From the NCBI RefSeq assembly GCF_000004075.3, contig NC_026657.2, positions 9,300,001-9,364,000 on the forward strand: a stretch of DNA of 64,000 nucleotides, given 5' to 3'. The stretch is from Cucumis sativus (lineage: Eukaryota; Streptophyta; Magnoliopsida; Cucurbitales; Cucurbitaceae). The notes beneath the pieces were generated by a model. That model ran no database searches. It was not told where the DNA came from and saw only the letters and a program-made list of their open reading frames with translations. The stretch's first letter is position 1. Each line of letters opens with the position of its first letter. Positions 10,083-23,044 of the stretch are shown in pieces. The translations under genes and the position numbers were made by a program.

Positions 10083-13000
10083 TCATACAGCATACAATCT
10101 GACAACCTGGTCAATCTTGGCGCGACAAACTGGACATCCCCATTTCTTCGATTTGATTTCGGTCAAGCAATTCATACACCCAGCCATATGTCCACAGGGA
10201 ATGCAGGCTCCTTGAACAGGGGCATCCAAGCATATGACACAGGACGAAGAACTCATTTCATCTTTTCCTTCACCCGCTTGCAAGGGAGCGTTATGAGCAG
10301 TTTGAGATGACAAGTCAATTGGACTTGAATCGATTGAAGGATAGTGAATTGCACCATTGTCAAGAATCTCATCGGCTGCCAATGGGGCTGAAGGTACCGC
10401 ATCTGGAGGGGTGACATTAGTCTGGATTTGAGGATGTTCGTTTGCAGTGATGCTCTGGCCAGCTTCATTCATTTCTGATTCATTAGTGCCTAATTTTGTA
10501 GAATGCGTTGTTTGTCCAACTGGACCTGTATGGCTACTAGATGTACTTGCTTCAGAACTTGGATTGGGATCAGGAAAGGGTGGTCTCCCATGGATAACTG
10601 ACTGGATGGAGGCATTAATGGCCATGGCTAGCTCCACATCTTCTGAGTCTGGTGGTGCAGTTGCCGACACACCCGGACCATGGTTACCACTCATAAATGT
10701 TGGGTGCATCATCTGAAATATTCCAAAAAATTCTAGGTTATTGCAATTGTAGTCGACCTTCCTACTTAAGAGTAACACATACTACAAGAGACCTAATCCA
10801 TAAACTGACCCCCTTACTTCCTTTGTTATTAAAATATTGGGAAAGGATTTCAAGAGCTTGCATAGTCTTAATTCGAGGTGGATTCCTAATTCTAAGGATA
10901 AGATCAACCATAAGCCGTGGAGACTGGAGAGCAACGGTCGGTTAAAAAAAATTTAAGATAAAAAATTATAGGCCATGGAAAGCATAGGCTAGTTATGACA
11001 TTCACTTTTCTGAAGCACTTCACACTAAAAGGCTCAGAAACAGGCACAGAACATGGACAAAAAAAACTATATAAATTCATTATCTATCTTCAAAATGAAT
11101 CAAGACCAGAAGAGAATGGAAATATTACCGAAGTAATTCCTTTGCATGCATTGCAAAACCACTGAAGTTGTTCCTTGTCATTTTCATTGCCAGATGCAAG
11201 TTTCAAGCGAGTTTCTTCATAAGAAAAAAACAGATATATAACAATTACAATGAGTTCAAAAGAACGAATAAACGTTAAGTCGAGAACAGAGAAAGTACAA
11301 GATTAAAGTAATTAGACCCATATAAGAGATCTGTGAACTCAAAGGAAGCCGTGATATCCCAAGTCTCTTGATAGCATTTACCATGGAACAGTAGTTTGGG
11401 AGAAATACATAAATTATAATCATTATATGAATATAACGTTTTAACCCAGTAGCTCACCAGTAGAAAGTTGGGAGTTGTTACGCCTTTTCCGCTCTCTCTT
11501 TGAGAGAACTTCGGTAATATGCAAAGGCAATTAGAGAACCAATAAATGAATGCATCTTTCAGTCCCTAGAGGGCCAAGATAGAGTCGGGACTTACTTGCA
11601 GCGTTGTCCACAATCATAACTGATGGATCAGAATGCTGTAACTTTGACTGATCCAAATCGGCTTTCCACAGTTGAACAACAGTACGAGGTTGAGCGTCCT
11701 ATCATTTACAAAGAAGGATTACACAACGAAATCATAACATAAGACACTCTACGGTGAAGTAATTTTATAATACATCTTTGACATCTAAGATCAGAAGGTA
11801 GAAGAGGGATGAGAAAAGAATCCCTCACCGTGAAGAATGAGAAAAATAAGAACTAGGTGGGATCTTCCAGTGGACCAATATTATAAATATGGACGACACC
11901 AAAAGGTTGCCATGATCAAGAGATAACAGAAAATATAAATATGCTAGTCAAGTACAAATTGTATCACAATTCACATTCACTTCCACTTCACTTGGTAAAT
12001 CTACTGCACAGTAGTACATGCTATAAAGAACTGGGGTCTTTAAATGGGGTGAATTCCACCACTTACAGACAAAAAAAAAAAAGGAACCTAAGATTTTCCA
12101 AATAAGTTGCACACTGTCGTGATCAGTTACTGTGGTTCCAAGGTCGCACAATAAGCTTGGAATATGAAAACTAGAGAAGTAACAAACATAATTATCACAA
12201 CACCATCTCAAGTCCAGCATTAGTAAGAGATAACACATACATAACAGTAAAAAGCTTGATCATGTGATGTGATCAGTAAAAAGTTTCACATACATAACAC
12301 ATAGATAACACATGTGATCATATTTTCTTTCATCTTTAGCGTGATAATGCAAAAGCTTGACATGTAAAAACTATTGATTGCAATGTACATGTGATGACGA
12401 AGATTTTAATTACTAAAACCTTTTACATAACAGTAAACATCCGACATCAGAATGGTGTCAACTATCAATATTATGTGTTGTACCTGTAGACTTGTGTAGA
12501 TTGCAAGCTCCAATTTGAAAGGCTTTGAAAGGTTCCGCGCCCCACATGGTAAAATAACAGCCCAACTGCAATTGGAATTTACATAATTTGACCAGAAAAA
12601 CTTACACAGAGTTTGAATAGAAATAGAAGTAATCATAGATCATGAAAACTTCACGTTAAAGAAAAAAATCACAAATCATGTAGCAACTTACTACATGGTG
12701 TTTAAAAAGGCATACATTGGTGTAGAACTAGGAAAAGAACAAACTTAAATTCCGGAGTATGGGAATAAAGTACTTACACTTTCCTTGAGACCAGTTGAGG
12801 AGCCAATAGTTCCAAAAATCCTGGTCCATAGAATTCCCGCAACCAACCCGAGAACAAACATATATGACTCTACAAACAACTCTTGAAACATAAGTTTCAA
12901 TAATCATCTTGAAACCACAGAATCAACTGAAATACATTGGAATTTGAATAGAGTTACAAGGTAAACAAACCTCGATTGTACGAACAACATTGCTATGACC

Positions 13001-13819
13001 TTTTGCTCTAGCAACATCAAGAGGACTCTGACAATCATCATTCATGATCAAAGGATTTGCTGCAAAGTATGTCAAAATCATCCATTATACTTCCTTGGAA
13101 AAAAAAAAACTTACCCAATATACTTGTAGTTGTAAACAAATATTGAAAGGAGCATTGTGCTAATATGGATAGAGTATGACAAACCTCCATTAGAAAGAAG
13201 TAACTTGACATTGTTTTCAAGACCTCTTTTAGCTGCATGATGTAAAGGAGTGCCATTATGACGCCCTAAAATGTATTGGAAAGGGTTAGGATAACCAAAG
13301 CAGAGCTCAAGTTGAGAGTAAAGAGGAACTTTAACACTAAATGCAATACCAAAATGCAATGAAAAGAAATAGCATTCAAAGTTCTATTGCTGAGACACCC
13401 AGTTAAGAAAAATCTATAGCATCAAAATAGCAAAGGAAGATTGATTTTTACACAACATACTTGAAAATAAGGATGTAAGGAAAAAAAAAAACAGAATTAG
13501 AAAGCGAACTACCAGGCCTATACGCATTAACATTAGCACCAAGTTCTATCAAAGTTCTGGCGACATTGTGAAGCTCAGGATTCATGCAGGCCACAATCAA
13601 AGGAGTTTTCGCCTCCTTATCAATCCACTGTACATATCATGAAAGTAAGAACCGCAGCACCATGTGCAAATAATCGTACTTTTAACAGAACAAAAATAAA
13701 AAAGAATCAACAATCACCTCAAGGCCTGCACCGTCTCGACAAAGGGCTTTAATCCCTTCTGTGTTGCCATAGCTAACTTGCTGATACAACAGTTCATCTT
13801 TCGATTGTTGTTGCCCCAT
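10083..13819 (-). CDS. XBAT35: XBAT35-like ankyrin-repeat RING E3 ubiquitin ligase
   Basis: This is an E3 ubiquitin ligase of the XBAT34/35 type. The coding exons (minus) are 13718-13819, 13513-13627, 13185-13265, 12971-13059, 12778-12869, 12484-12565, 11596-11698, 11458-11508, 11129-11214 and 10083-10712. All phases close, giving 476 residues with exon 8 or 459 without it; Arabidopsis XBAT35 has, from memory, about 462. The N-terminus MGQQQSKDELL is followed by ankyrin repeats (for example KTPLIVACMNPELHNVARTL and HNGTPLHHAAKRGLENNVKL). A conserved middle block (HICLFSGWLREFYGPGF) comes next. A UIM-like helix (EDVELAMAINAS) follows near the start of exon 10, and a C3HC4 RING (CVICLDAP...CIPCGH...CPVCRAKI) lies at the C-terminus. 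Family members act in ethylene signalling and defence. Exon 8 encodes KRERKRR, a nuclear signal. A 5' UTR intron ends at 13854, just before the exon that carries the ATG. Confidence 0.94.
11458..11508 (-). other. XBAT35: Exon 8 NLS cassette exon of the XBAT35-like gene
   Basis: This exon is 51 nt (17 codons), bounded by ACCGAAG|TT at its 5' side and ACTG|GTGAGC at its 3' side. It encodes the basic run KRERKRR. Its length is a multiple of three and it is inserted at the same phase, so skipping it joins exon 7 to exon 9 in frame and only swaps one residue at the junction. In Arabidopsis XBAT35 the eighth exon is known to carry an NLS and to be alternatively spliced, giving a nuclear and a non-nuclear form. 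Use of this exon here is inferred. Confidence 0.8.
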
Positions 13820-14341
13820 TTCAGTCCAACCGACAAAAACTAATCCAATAGGTCTGAAAGAAAAAACCAGGATTTGGCATAAAAATGTCCCTGGAAAATT
13901 CAATTCAAGACCCCTCTGCAATAATGGGAGCACCCTCAAACTCCCAGCCCTGAAAAAGCACAAGAACGGTGGAACCAAGTCAATGGAGCATTTCAGGTTA
14001 AATCGATCCAATACGTGGGGCCGAAGAATAATTATGAAAAACAAATCGCAGTTTTTGCCCAAAAATCAAAAGAGAAAAACAAGAGATGCTTACGACGGAT
14101 TCCAATTTCTTAACCGATAAGAGTTCCGAACAAATATTAAACACAAAAGTCAAAAAAAAATCCAGACCTTGATGTTATCCCTCACCTACTCTGTTTCTGA
14201 GAATGAATTTCAACGGAGTTTTGTGCGATATGTCGTTCCGGGATTTTCCGAAGAATCAAAAATCAAAAGAAAAACCAAAGAAGCTTCCGTAAGGACCAGA
14301 AAAGAAAAAAGTAATCGTCAATCGTGAATTGGATTATCAGT

Positions 14342-14347
14342 CACGTG
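14342..14347. promoter_or_regulatory. G-box upstream of the XBAT35-like gene
   Basis: CACGTG lies in the presumed promoter or 5' leader of the XBAT35-like gene. It is the core site for plant bZIP and bHLH factors, including light and abscisic acid regulators. Function is inferred from the motif alone. Confidence 0.4.
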
Positions 14348-14470
14348 AACGACATGTCGTCTTTCGCTGTTGACTGTTTTGAAATCTCGTTGACTTCGAG
14401 AGGAGAAACTTTATTTTGTTGCTGAATTACGACAAGTCGACTCGTTAAGTCACAATGAAGCCAATGGTAA

Positions 14471-14504
14471 TGGGCTTTTCAAAGGAACTTCCATGAATTG
14501 GGCC
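14471..14504. promoter_or_regulatory. Site II (TGGGCY) motifs upstream of the XBAT35-like gene
   Basis: TGGGCT at 14471-14476 and TGGGCC at 14499-14504, about 0.65 kb before the start codon and just beyond the likely transcript start. TCP-binding motifs of this kind are common in promoters of broadly expressed plant genes. Confidence 0.4.
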
Positions 14505-17252
14505 GAAAAAGCTTAAGGAGGCCCGTTGGGTACTTTCTTTATTTTCCATTTTTGCCCTTTCATTTTCTTACATACTAAGTTAAGCATAGGTAACCGAAAT
14601 TTTGGTATGTGCTATGTTTTTTAAGTTTTCGAAACCAAACAATTAATAAATTAGTTTTAAATGGTTCTTTCAAAAGTTCATTTTTGGTTAAATATTTGAA
14701 TCTCTAAACTTCTAATATTATTCAATCGAAAAAACAAATAAATTTCATATCTATATAATTTTTTGAACAAATAAAAATTATTAAACAACTTACTAAATGC
14801 AATGGAAATTCATAATTCATCTTGGTCTAACAACAATTTATCAATCTAAAGTGTGGGTTGAAGAAGAGGATACCTAAGTACCAAATTCATTGCACTTGAA
14901 GTTCCATTTTAACTTTCTATTTTCATGTTTCTTTTTTCGATAAACCAACTTATGAAAACGTCAAATGTAATGGTAAAACTAAATCTCAAGATGAATTATC
15001 TCTTAAAACCTAATATTCTCATTAATTGATTTTACCTTAGTTAGCACCTCTTCCTTTTCAAGTCTAACTCAACCACTAAAATCAACTCAGACTATTGATA
15101 CAAATCAAAAAACGATAAAAATCATTATAATTATTCATTTTCTTCTTCACTCTCGTTATGGAGAAATCAAATAGAAAAGATCAGAGGTTTTTACACTTAA
15201 TTTTAAAACCCTAAATATACGTAGGGTAATTGTAAGATAGCAAATAACAATAAGTATAACCCAAGTTGGTGGAAGAATGTATAATGGCCAGCTAGAAAGA
15301 CAGAAGAAAAGGAGTGTATAAAATCCTAACAAAGTAAGAAACAGGTTCTTTCGCTTTGCTAAATGATCTGTAAAGCTAAAAAAGAGAGGTTGAGAATTGC
15401 CCCACCTCTCCTCCCTTTTTTTCTCCCATTAAAATAACTATTTTTCTAAATATAATATCTCTCTCGCTGCGCCGCCCCTCCCCCACATGTCACACAAGTT
15501 ATGTATAACGAAATTTGTAAATAGAAATTATGTTTATAAGCTTAATTTTCAAAAAAAAAAAAATTATCAAACAAACAAATAGTCATAGAAAAGTAGTATA
15601 TATAAGGATGGAATTATATGTTTGTTTTGTTTGATATGTGATTGAGCATATTTGTGAACTATATGAATTATTTGCATCAATCAAATAGAAGTTAGAAGGG
15701 AGAGGGCAATGATAGTGAACATTTTAATGGTTGAAAATTTACAAAGAAAACTTAGGAGCCAAGGCTGCGGCATTTTGTTGGACAGTGCGCGGCCGAAAGT
15801 GATAATTTCCACCAACAATACAATTCATATATATACATATACATTTGCAAACAATTTTCATTTTCTCATTCTTCTTTCTATTGTTTTTATTTGATCAAAT
15901 TCCGTCCTCTGCCTTTTCTCTTCGTCCACCGATGATGACGAGGGGTTTGAACCATAACTTTTTTAACATATACCTTCTATTTTTATATAGATTAGTTAAG
16001 CTATGTTTGTTTTCACAATGTAATTAATCGATACAACGTTAGTAAATTTCTTTCAAATCTTGATCTTTTAAGTTTAAAGAAGATGACATTTTGTTTGGAG
16101 AGATATTGTTATAATTGGAAGTATTGTTACTATTGTTCATATTCCTTCAAGAGAATAGCAAAATATACTCATATCATTCTAGTTTAGTTTGTCTCTCAAT
16201 GTTGTTATTTGATCTGAAAATGTCTTTTATATTGTATTGTTTTCGTTGTGGATGAATGTTAGGTATGGTTGGTTGTTTTGTGTTGTCTACTTAAACAACG
16301 ACAATATTTTACTCCATTATTTCTATTATTTGTTCATAGTATAATTAAAATATTGTATTCATATTAAAGAAATATATAGATTAATTAGGAACTTTATTAA
16401 ATTTGAAAGTTTGCAAGCACAATTCTAAAAAAATCTTTAATCTTTAATTTAGTCTGTAAATTTTCTTTAATTATTGGAGCTTTTAAAAAGCAACCAAATA
16501 AGAATGAACTTAAAAAAGATTAATATTTTGATTTTTGTTATTATATTTTATCAAATAATACCCACTAACTCAATTTCAGCCGTTGCTTTAATAAGACGCC
16601 ACATTATTAACATATCAGTAAACAAAGCTTCCTTCTCCTTCGTCTTCATTTATTAAAGTAATTTTTACCAATGTTTTAAAAAATCAAATTAAAATTTCAA
16701 AACCTAAAAAAAAATAGTTGAATTCTTTTATTTTTTAAGATTTGTCAAATTAAAAAAAGAATTGTAACTCAGATAAGAAATTAAAGTTATCATATTTATT
16801 TTAGATGGAAAAAATATGATACTTTAATTTCTTCTTTTTTTGGATGAATTTGAGTACATTTTATATATATATTTCTATTATATTTGAAATTGTTGTGAAT
16901 AAGTATCGATATTTCACTAAATTGTTCGATTATAATTTGATATCAAACTAGTTAAAATGGGGTATGAGATTGTATCATGGATGCATACGAGCATCAGCCA
17001 AGAAGGATGCCTGAATTAGAGATGAGTTGTGACAAATGAGGGACTAAAAATGATCTATTTTTTTAACCCAATTAAATTGATGATTGAAGCTCTTCATTTG
17101 AAAAGAAATGGATTCTTTACAACTACGCTGCTTTCTAAAGAAGAATCAATTATTTGATCTCTCCATAAAAACCATCCGTTCATGATTGTCGACTAAACCC
17201 ATATTCTCTCTTCTTCTTCTTCTTCTTTCTCTCAATTCTCTCTCTCTCTCCA
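14505..17252. other. Intergenic region before the DUF761 gene
   Basis: AT-rich, with no supported gene. The region near 15350-15480 is pyrimidine-rich, with a short inverted repeat (GAGAGGT...ACCTCTC). A slightly GC-richer patch at 15750-15810 has no open frame or hairpin I could support. The last 50 bases before 17253 are a CT-rich leader (repeated CTT/CT units), typical of a plant 5' UTR. Confidence 0.65.
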
Positions 17253-17861
17253 ATGTCTCGCATAACAATGGAGAAGAAGCTCCGTACAGCCAAAAAAGCA
17301 TGGAAGAAACTAACCAAATCATTACAATCCAAATTCCACGCCCTTAACATCTCCAAATCCATCAACACAGCCAAGCGCCGTCTCATCTCCGCCGTTCAAA
17401 CCTCCCTCCGTCTCCTAATTCCCTCCAAATTCCACCGCCGCCTTCTCCGCCGTAAATCATCGCCTTCTTCCTATTACCACCGCAATCAAAATAAAAATCA
17501 GTTTCTCCGCCATTACGACGACCAACACTTTCACAATCCAAACAACTTCGCCGCAATCCACATCGACGAGCTCTTCCCAGATCTGTCGGACCCAATTGCA
17601 AAGCGATCCGGCGGTGAAATTACAGAGACGAGCAGAGGAAAAGAAGTAATGAAAGAGGCCGAAAAGGATAATCATGATGAGGAGACGAGTATTTACAGTA
17701 TTGAAGATGCTTGGAAAATCGTGGTGGCTTCATCGCCGCATCTTCGGCCGGTGGATGAACGAGCGGAGGAATTCATAAGAAAATTCCGGCGAGAGATTAT
17801 TCTTGAGAAGGAGAAATCGCTTCTTGAATTTGAACGGATGTTGGCTCGAAGTGCCGCTTGA
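17253..17861 (+). CDS. DUF761-domain protein (cotton-fibre-expressed-like), single exon
   Basis: The protein has 202 residues and is strongly basic in its first third (repeated K and R, for example KKLRTAKKAWKKLTKSL). A variable His/Asn-rich middle follows. The C-terminal DUF761 motif is the hallmark: residues 167-182 read VDERAEEFIRKFRREI and are followed by an acidic/basic helix to the end. A second conserved piece, SIYSIEDAWKIVVASS, lies just before it. Biochemical function is unknown; family members are small plant proteins linked by expression to development and stress. There is no signal peptide and no membrane segment. The start is the first ATG after the CT-rich leader. A second in-frame ATG lies five codons later (MEKKLRT) and would give nearly the same protein. 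Confidence 0.88.
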   Translation: MSRITMEKKLRTAKKAWKKLTKSLQSKFHALNISKSINTAKRRLISAVQTSLRLLIPSKFHRRLLRRKSSPSSYYHRNQNKNQFLRHYDDQHFHNPNNFAAIHIDELFPDLSDPIAKRSGGEITETSRGKEVMKEAEKDNHDEETSIYSIEDAWKIVVASSPHLRPVDERAEEFIRKFRREIILEKEKSLLEFERMLARSAA

Positions 17862-19616
17862 TATTTGTGAATTCGTTTGGATTATACATAAAATTCATAA
17901 ATTATGGATATTGGTTTCCATGTTTACAGGTAAAAAAAATACATAATAAGATTGACAATTTTTTTTTATAAAAAGGTTTCCTTTCTTACGGTGTGGTTTG
18001 AATTTGAATGTATAGTGTATAGAAGATACTATGAAGTGATTTTTTCGTTTTGTTTTGTGATCTCCATAAATTTTTAGGGGAGATATTCTGATGTATTTAC
18101 TGATTTTAATTTCATGTATGTTATGATCTACCAATGAAGCTTCAATTTCATATAACATTTTAAATTAAATTTTATAAGATATAATCTCTCTGTTAAATTT
18201 TTTTTGGTAAAGAGTTGCTTTTAGATTAAATTAACACTTCACACTTCTAAATATATACTCTTGAATGAGAGGTTTAATTCCCCACTTCATGTGTTATGAT
18301 AAATTTTAAGTTATATATATCTAGTTAAGACAGTATGAACTAAATATTAATTTGAACAACTATATGATTTCTCCATCTATATTTAAATAAATCAAGTTGT
18401 AATTTACTTATATATAAAAACATACAAACGAAATTAAAAGTAAAATGATAACTTCTCCCACATATTTTGTTAGAATTGTTACTTCCAATTGTCATGAATT
18501 TGTAGCATTTTCAAATCATAATACTTTGCAATCTCTGAAGAAAGTTTTGCTCTTCATACTTATGCATGAAAACATATTCCTATGAACACGTAAAATCTAT
18601 ACATATTAAGCAAAAAATCATGGTTAATATTTACAAGTACAACACTTATGTAGTTTGATCATTGAAGTGAATGAAGATGATCTTTAGCAAAGAATAAACC
18701 TTTACTTGGAAAACCAACATTGAAATTGAACCAACAGGTTGGAGCAAGCAAGAATCTCATGCATATTCTTCATCATTTAATTTTTTTTTATATATAATTC
18801 TTTTAGTTAAAAGTGAGGCGAAGACGACTCTATGCCTTCGAAATTATTAGTATTTAATCGATTAAATTGGTGTAAAAAGACACCTATTTATAAAAAAATT
18901 CAGGGATATCTTCAATATTTGAAAGATTGTTGAATGAAAAAAAAAAGGATGAATCGAAAAAACCGAATGCACTTGAATACTATACACATATTCCACTCTC
19001 TAATTGGACATTAAAAATAAATAAGAAAAAGAGCAAGAATAATAATAAAATTTTAATTTTGTGCACTTCATACATTATCCATTGTGCCTTCTATGGATTT
19101 TCCTTTCATCTTGTAGATACAACAGAGTAGCCCACTACTATGACTGATTTTGAATGGAATGAACAAGTTCCATATTCTTTCATCCAATTAACATGTAAAA
19201 TTTGGACGAAATACAAGGATAAAATCACAAATATGTATGGCTTAAATGTCAAAACAATATATCTAAATTTCTAAAAAATGGTAAATGATATGTGATTTCA
19301 TCCTTGTGCAACATTGCAATTATTTTCTAATTACTACTCACGAAGTCTTAAAATTACTGGGACAGAAGAAGGAAAAATGAAATGAAAGTCATGACCTTTA
19401 ATATGAGGGGGTAACAGCAAAATTTTTAGAAGATTCTCTAATTAATTTAAGCAAAAATTAAACCATTCTCAAAGATGAAAATTCCGAGGATAGAAGTACA
19501 CTAACAATGAAAATAGCAAAACATTCTGATTCCAAAAACCATACTTCAGATGACAAACCTATTAGAAGTTTTCCAACGCCCAGCAGAAAACTTCAAGAAA
19601 CAACACAAAAAGTATC
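17862..19616. other. Intergenic region between the DUF761 and RPL7 genes
   Basis: The 3' untranslated region of the DUF761 gene lies on the left and that of RPL7 on the right (from about 19616 downwards). No further gene was found. Short open frames here are low-complexity. Confidence 0.65.
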
Positions 19617-21187
<1,571 letters not shown>

Positions 21188-21433
21188 CTCTCTAAACGAA
21201 ACCAAAGTCAGATCAAAATACAAAAAAGCTAAATCAGACACAAAACAAAACGCTGAACAAACACCATTGCCATTCTTCAGTACTACTCACGATTACAACA
21301 GATGCTGAGTAGTCATGAAATAGAAGGCCTGAATGAAGAAGGAGAGAAGAGTTAGAGAAGCAAACCTTTTCTTCAGATATTCGACAGCGGCTGCGGAGTT
21401 CTTAGCGGAGAGAAGGAGGTATAAGTCTGCCTT

Positions 21434-21442
21434 TTAGGGTTT
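21434..21442 (-). promoter_or_regulatory. RPL7: Telo-box of RPL7
   Basis: AAACCCTAA on the minus strand, near the transcript start of RPL7. Telo-boxes are enriched in promoters of plant translation genes and act together with site II elements. Confidence 0.7.
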
Positions 21443-21478
21443 TGTAAGCTTCGTTTGTTAACGGGCCTGATTATCGAC

Positions 21479-21484
21479 GGCCCA
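21479..21484 (-). promoter_or_regulatory. RPL7: Site II element of RPL7
   Basis: TGGGCC on the minus strand, about 40 bp upstream of the telo-box. A near match (AGGCCCG on the minus strand) lies at 21463-21469. The spacing fits the known telo-box and site II pairing. Confidence 0.65.
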
Positions 21485-23044
21485 ACACTACTACTCTATT
21501 TACGATTAATCTCGGCCGTCGGAATTTGTTTTAGTTCTTTAGAACCCTCTTTTTAGGTTAAATTATAGATTTGGAACTTAAAATATGAACTTCTAAATTT
21601 TGCCCCAATGTTATCGAAGCGTAAAAATGTTTAAAACAAAAAAGAGTTGAAATTTTAATTTAATGTCTAAAAGATAAACACCATTTAAAATTAAATAATA
21701 AAATAATAAATCTCTTAATCTTGATTTTTGTGTTTCTTCTAATAGGTTTTAACAGATTCATAAATTTAAAAACTTAAACTAATCTCATTGATATAAAATT
21801 GAATTTAAAGGTTAGCTAAAAAAAGTTATATATATATTTTTTGTCCATTTATAAAATGTCAAATAGATAAAGAAGATGTTAAACACAAAATTCATAATCT
21901 AATTATTTATTTGATAGAATATTAAAAGTTTAAAATTTATTGTACAATTTTAGAAAGAAAAAAAACTTACTATACATTTATTTTTTGTTTTCTACGCTTA
22001 TTCGACACATTTTAAAGGACCGATTATCCACAAAATTAAGAATTCAACTGTGAAAATAAATAAAAAAAATTAAAAAAACTTTTTTCAGCTATTATTAACT
22101 TATTTGTGGTTTTTTTCATTGTGTAGAGCAATATTATTATGTTTATTTGGATAATATGTATATGTATATAGTAATGACATAAAATGGTATAATAAAGGAA
22201 TTAGAATCACATAAACAAAGCTATTTTTCTATAAAAAAAAAACCCTAAATTAGAGGCTAAGAGATGGAAACATCACTCGTATAGTGAGAAAACCATTAGG
22301 ATACACTTGGTTTAAATCTCCTAAAATCGCCTTTTTAGTTATATTTATTGGAATTTTGTTTTCGTTTTATCATTATAATTTCTCTTTGTTCATGAGTTGG
22401 TATCATCCCTGAAACTTCTCTAATTGCATTTATCTATGGCGTCAAGGTTGTAGAAAAAGAATCCTAATGAAAATGTTATATTTATTTTTTTCAACTTTTG
22501 GAGCACAGTTTGTAGACACTTTAAAATATATATTTTTTAAATATCATTTTCACTTAAATTCTTTGGATGAAATTTGTTTAAAATACATTTCTTTCATCCA
22601 ATATAATTTTATATTTGGACTGTTATCTTTTTTTTATTTCTAAAATAACTTATTTTCTAAATTAAACATTTAAAAATATATTCCAAAACACATCAAACTA
22701 AGTGTCGAATAGTTATTTACCTATGAATAAACAAACATGGGAAAAAACTTTGTTTCATTCAAAAATCAATCCACAGTTGCCGCAGTTACAACAATAAACG
22801 TACATATAGTGAAGTAAAGCATTTGGAGAACTACAACCTACACAATAATAAGTTCAAAATTGATTAGGCATAGCCCATTTTTTGGATGGACTCCCTCAAA
22901 AAAATTGATGATAAATATAGAAACACCAGTTCTTTCGAGTTTCCATGGAACATACAACCAAATTTTTTTCCATAAAATGGAAACTTTCAATCATGATTTG
23001 ATCAAAAGCAGTTAAGAACCAGAATAGTGAATCCATTCACGTGG
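21485..23044. other. Intergenic region between RPL7 and the LisH/SRP40 gene
   Basis: This AT-rich stretch contains the upstream side of RPL7 and the 3' untranslated region of the LisH/SRP40 gene (the part above about 22730). No gene and no clear repeat were found. Confidence 0.65.

Noticed and set aside
15750-15810. Possible miR169-like sequence (GAGCCAAGGCTGCGG)
   Set aside because: Only the first nine bases match the microRNA and no partner arm for a hairpin is present.
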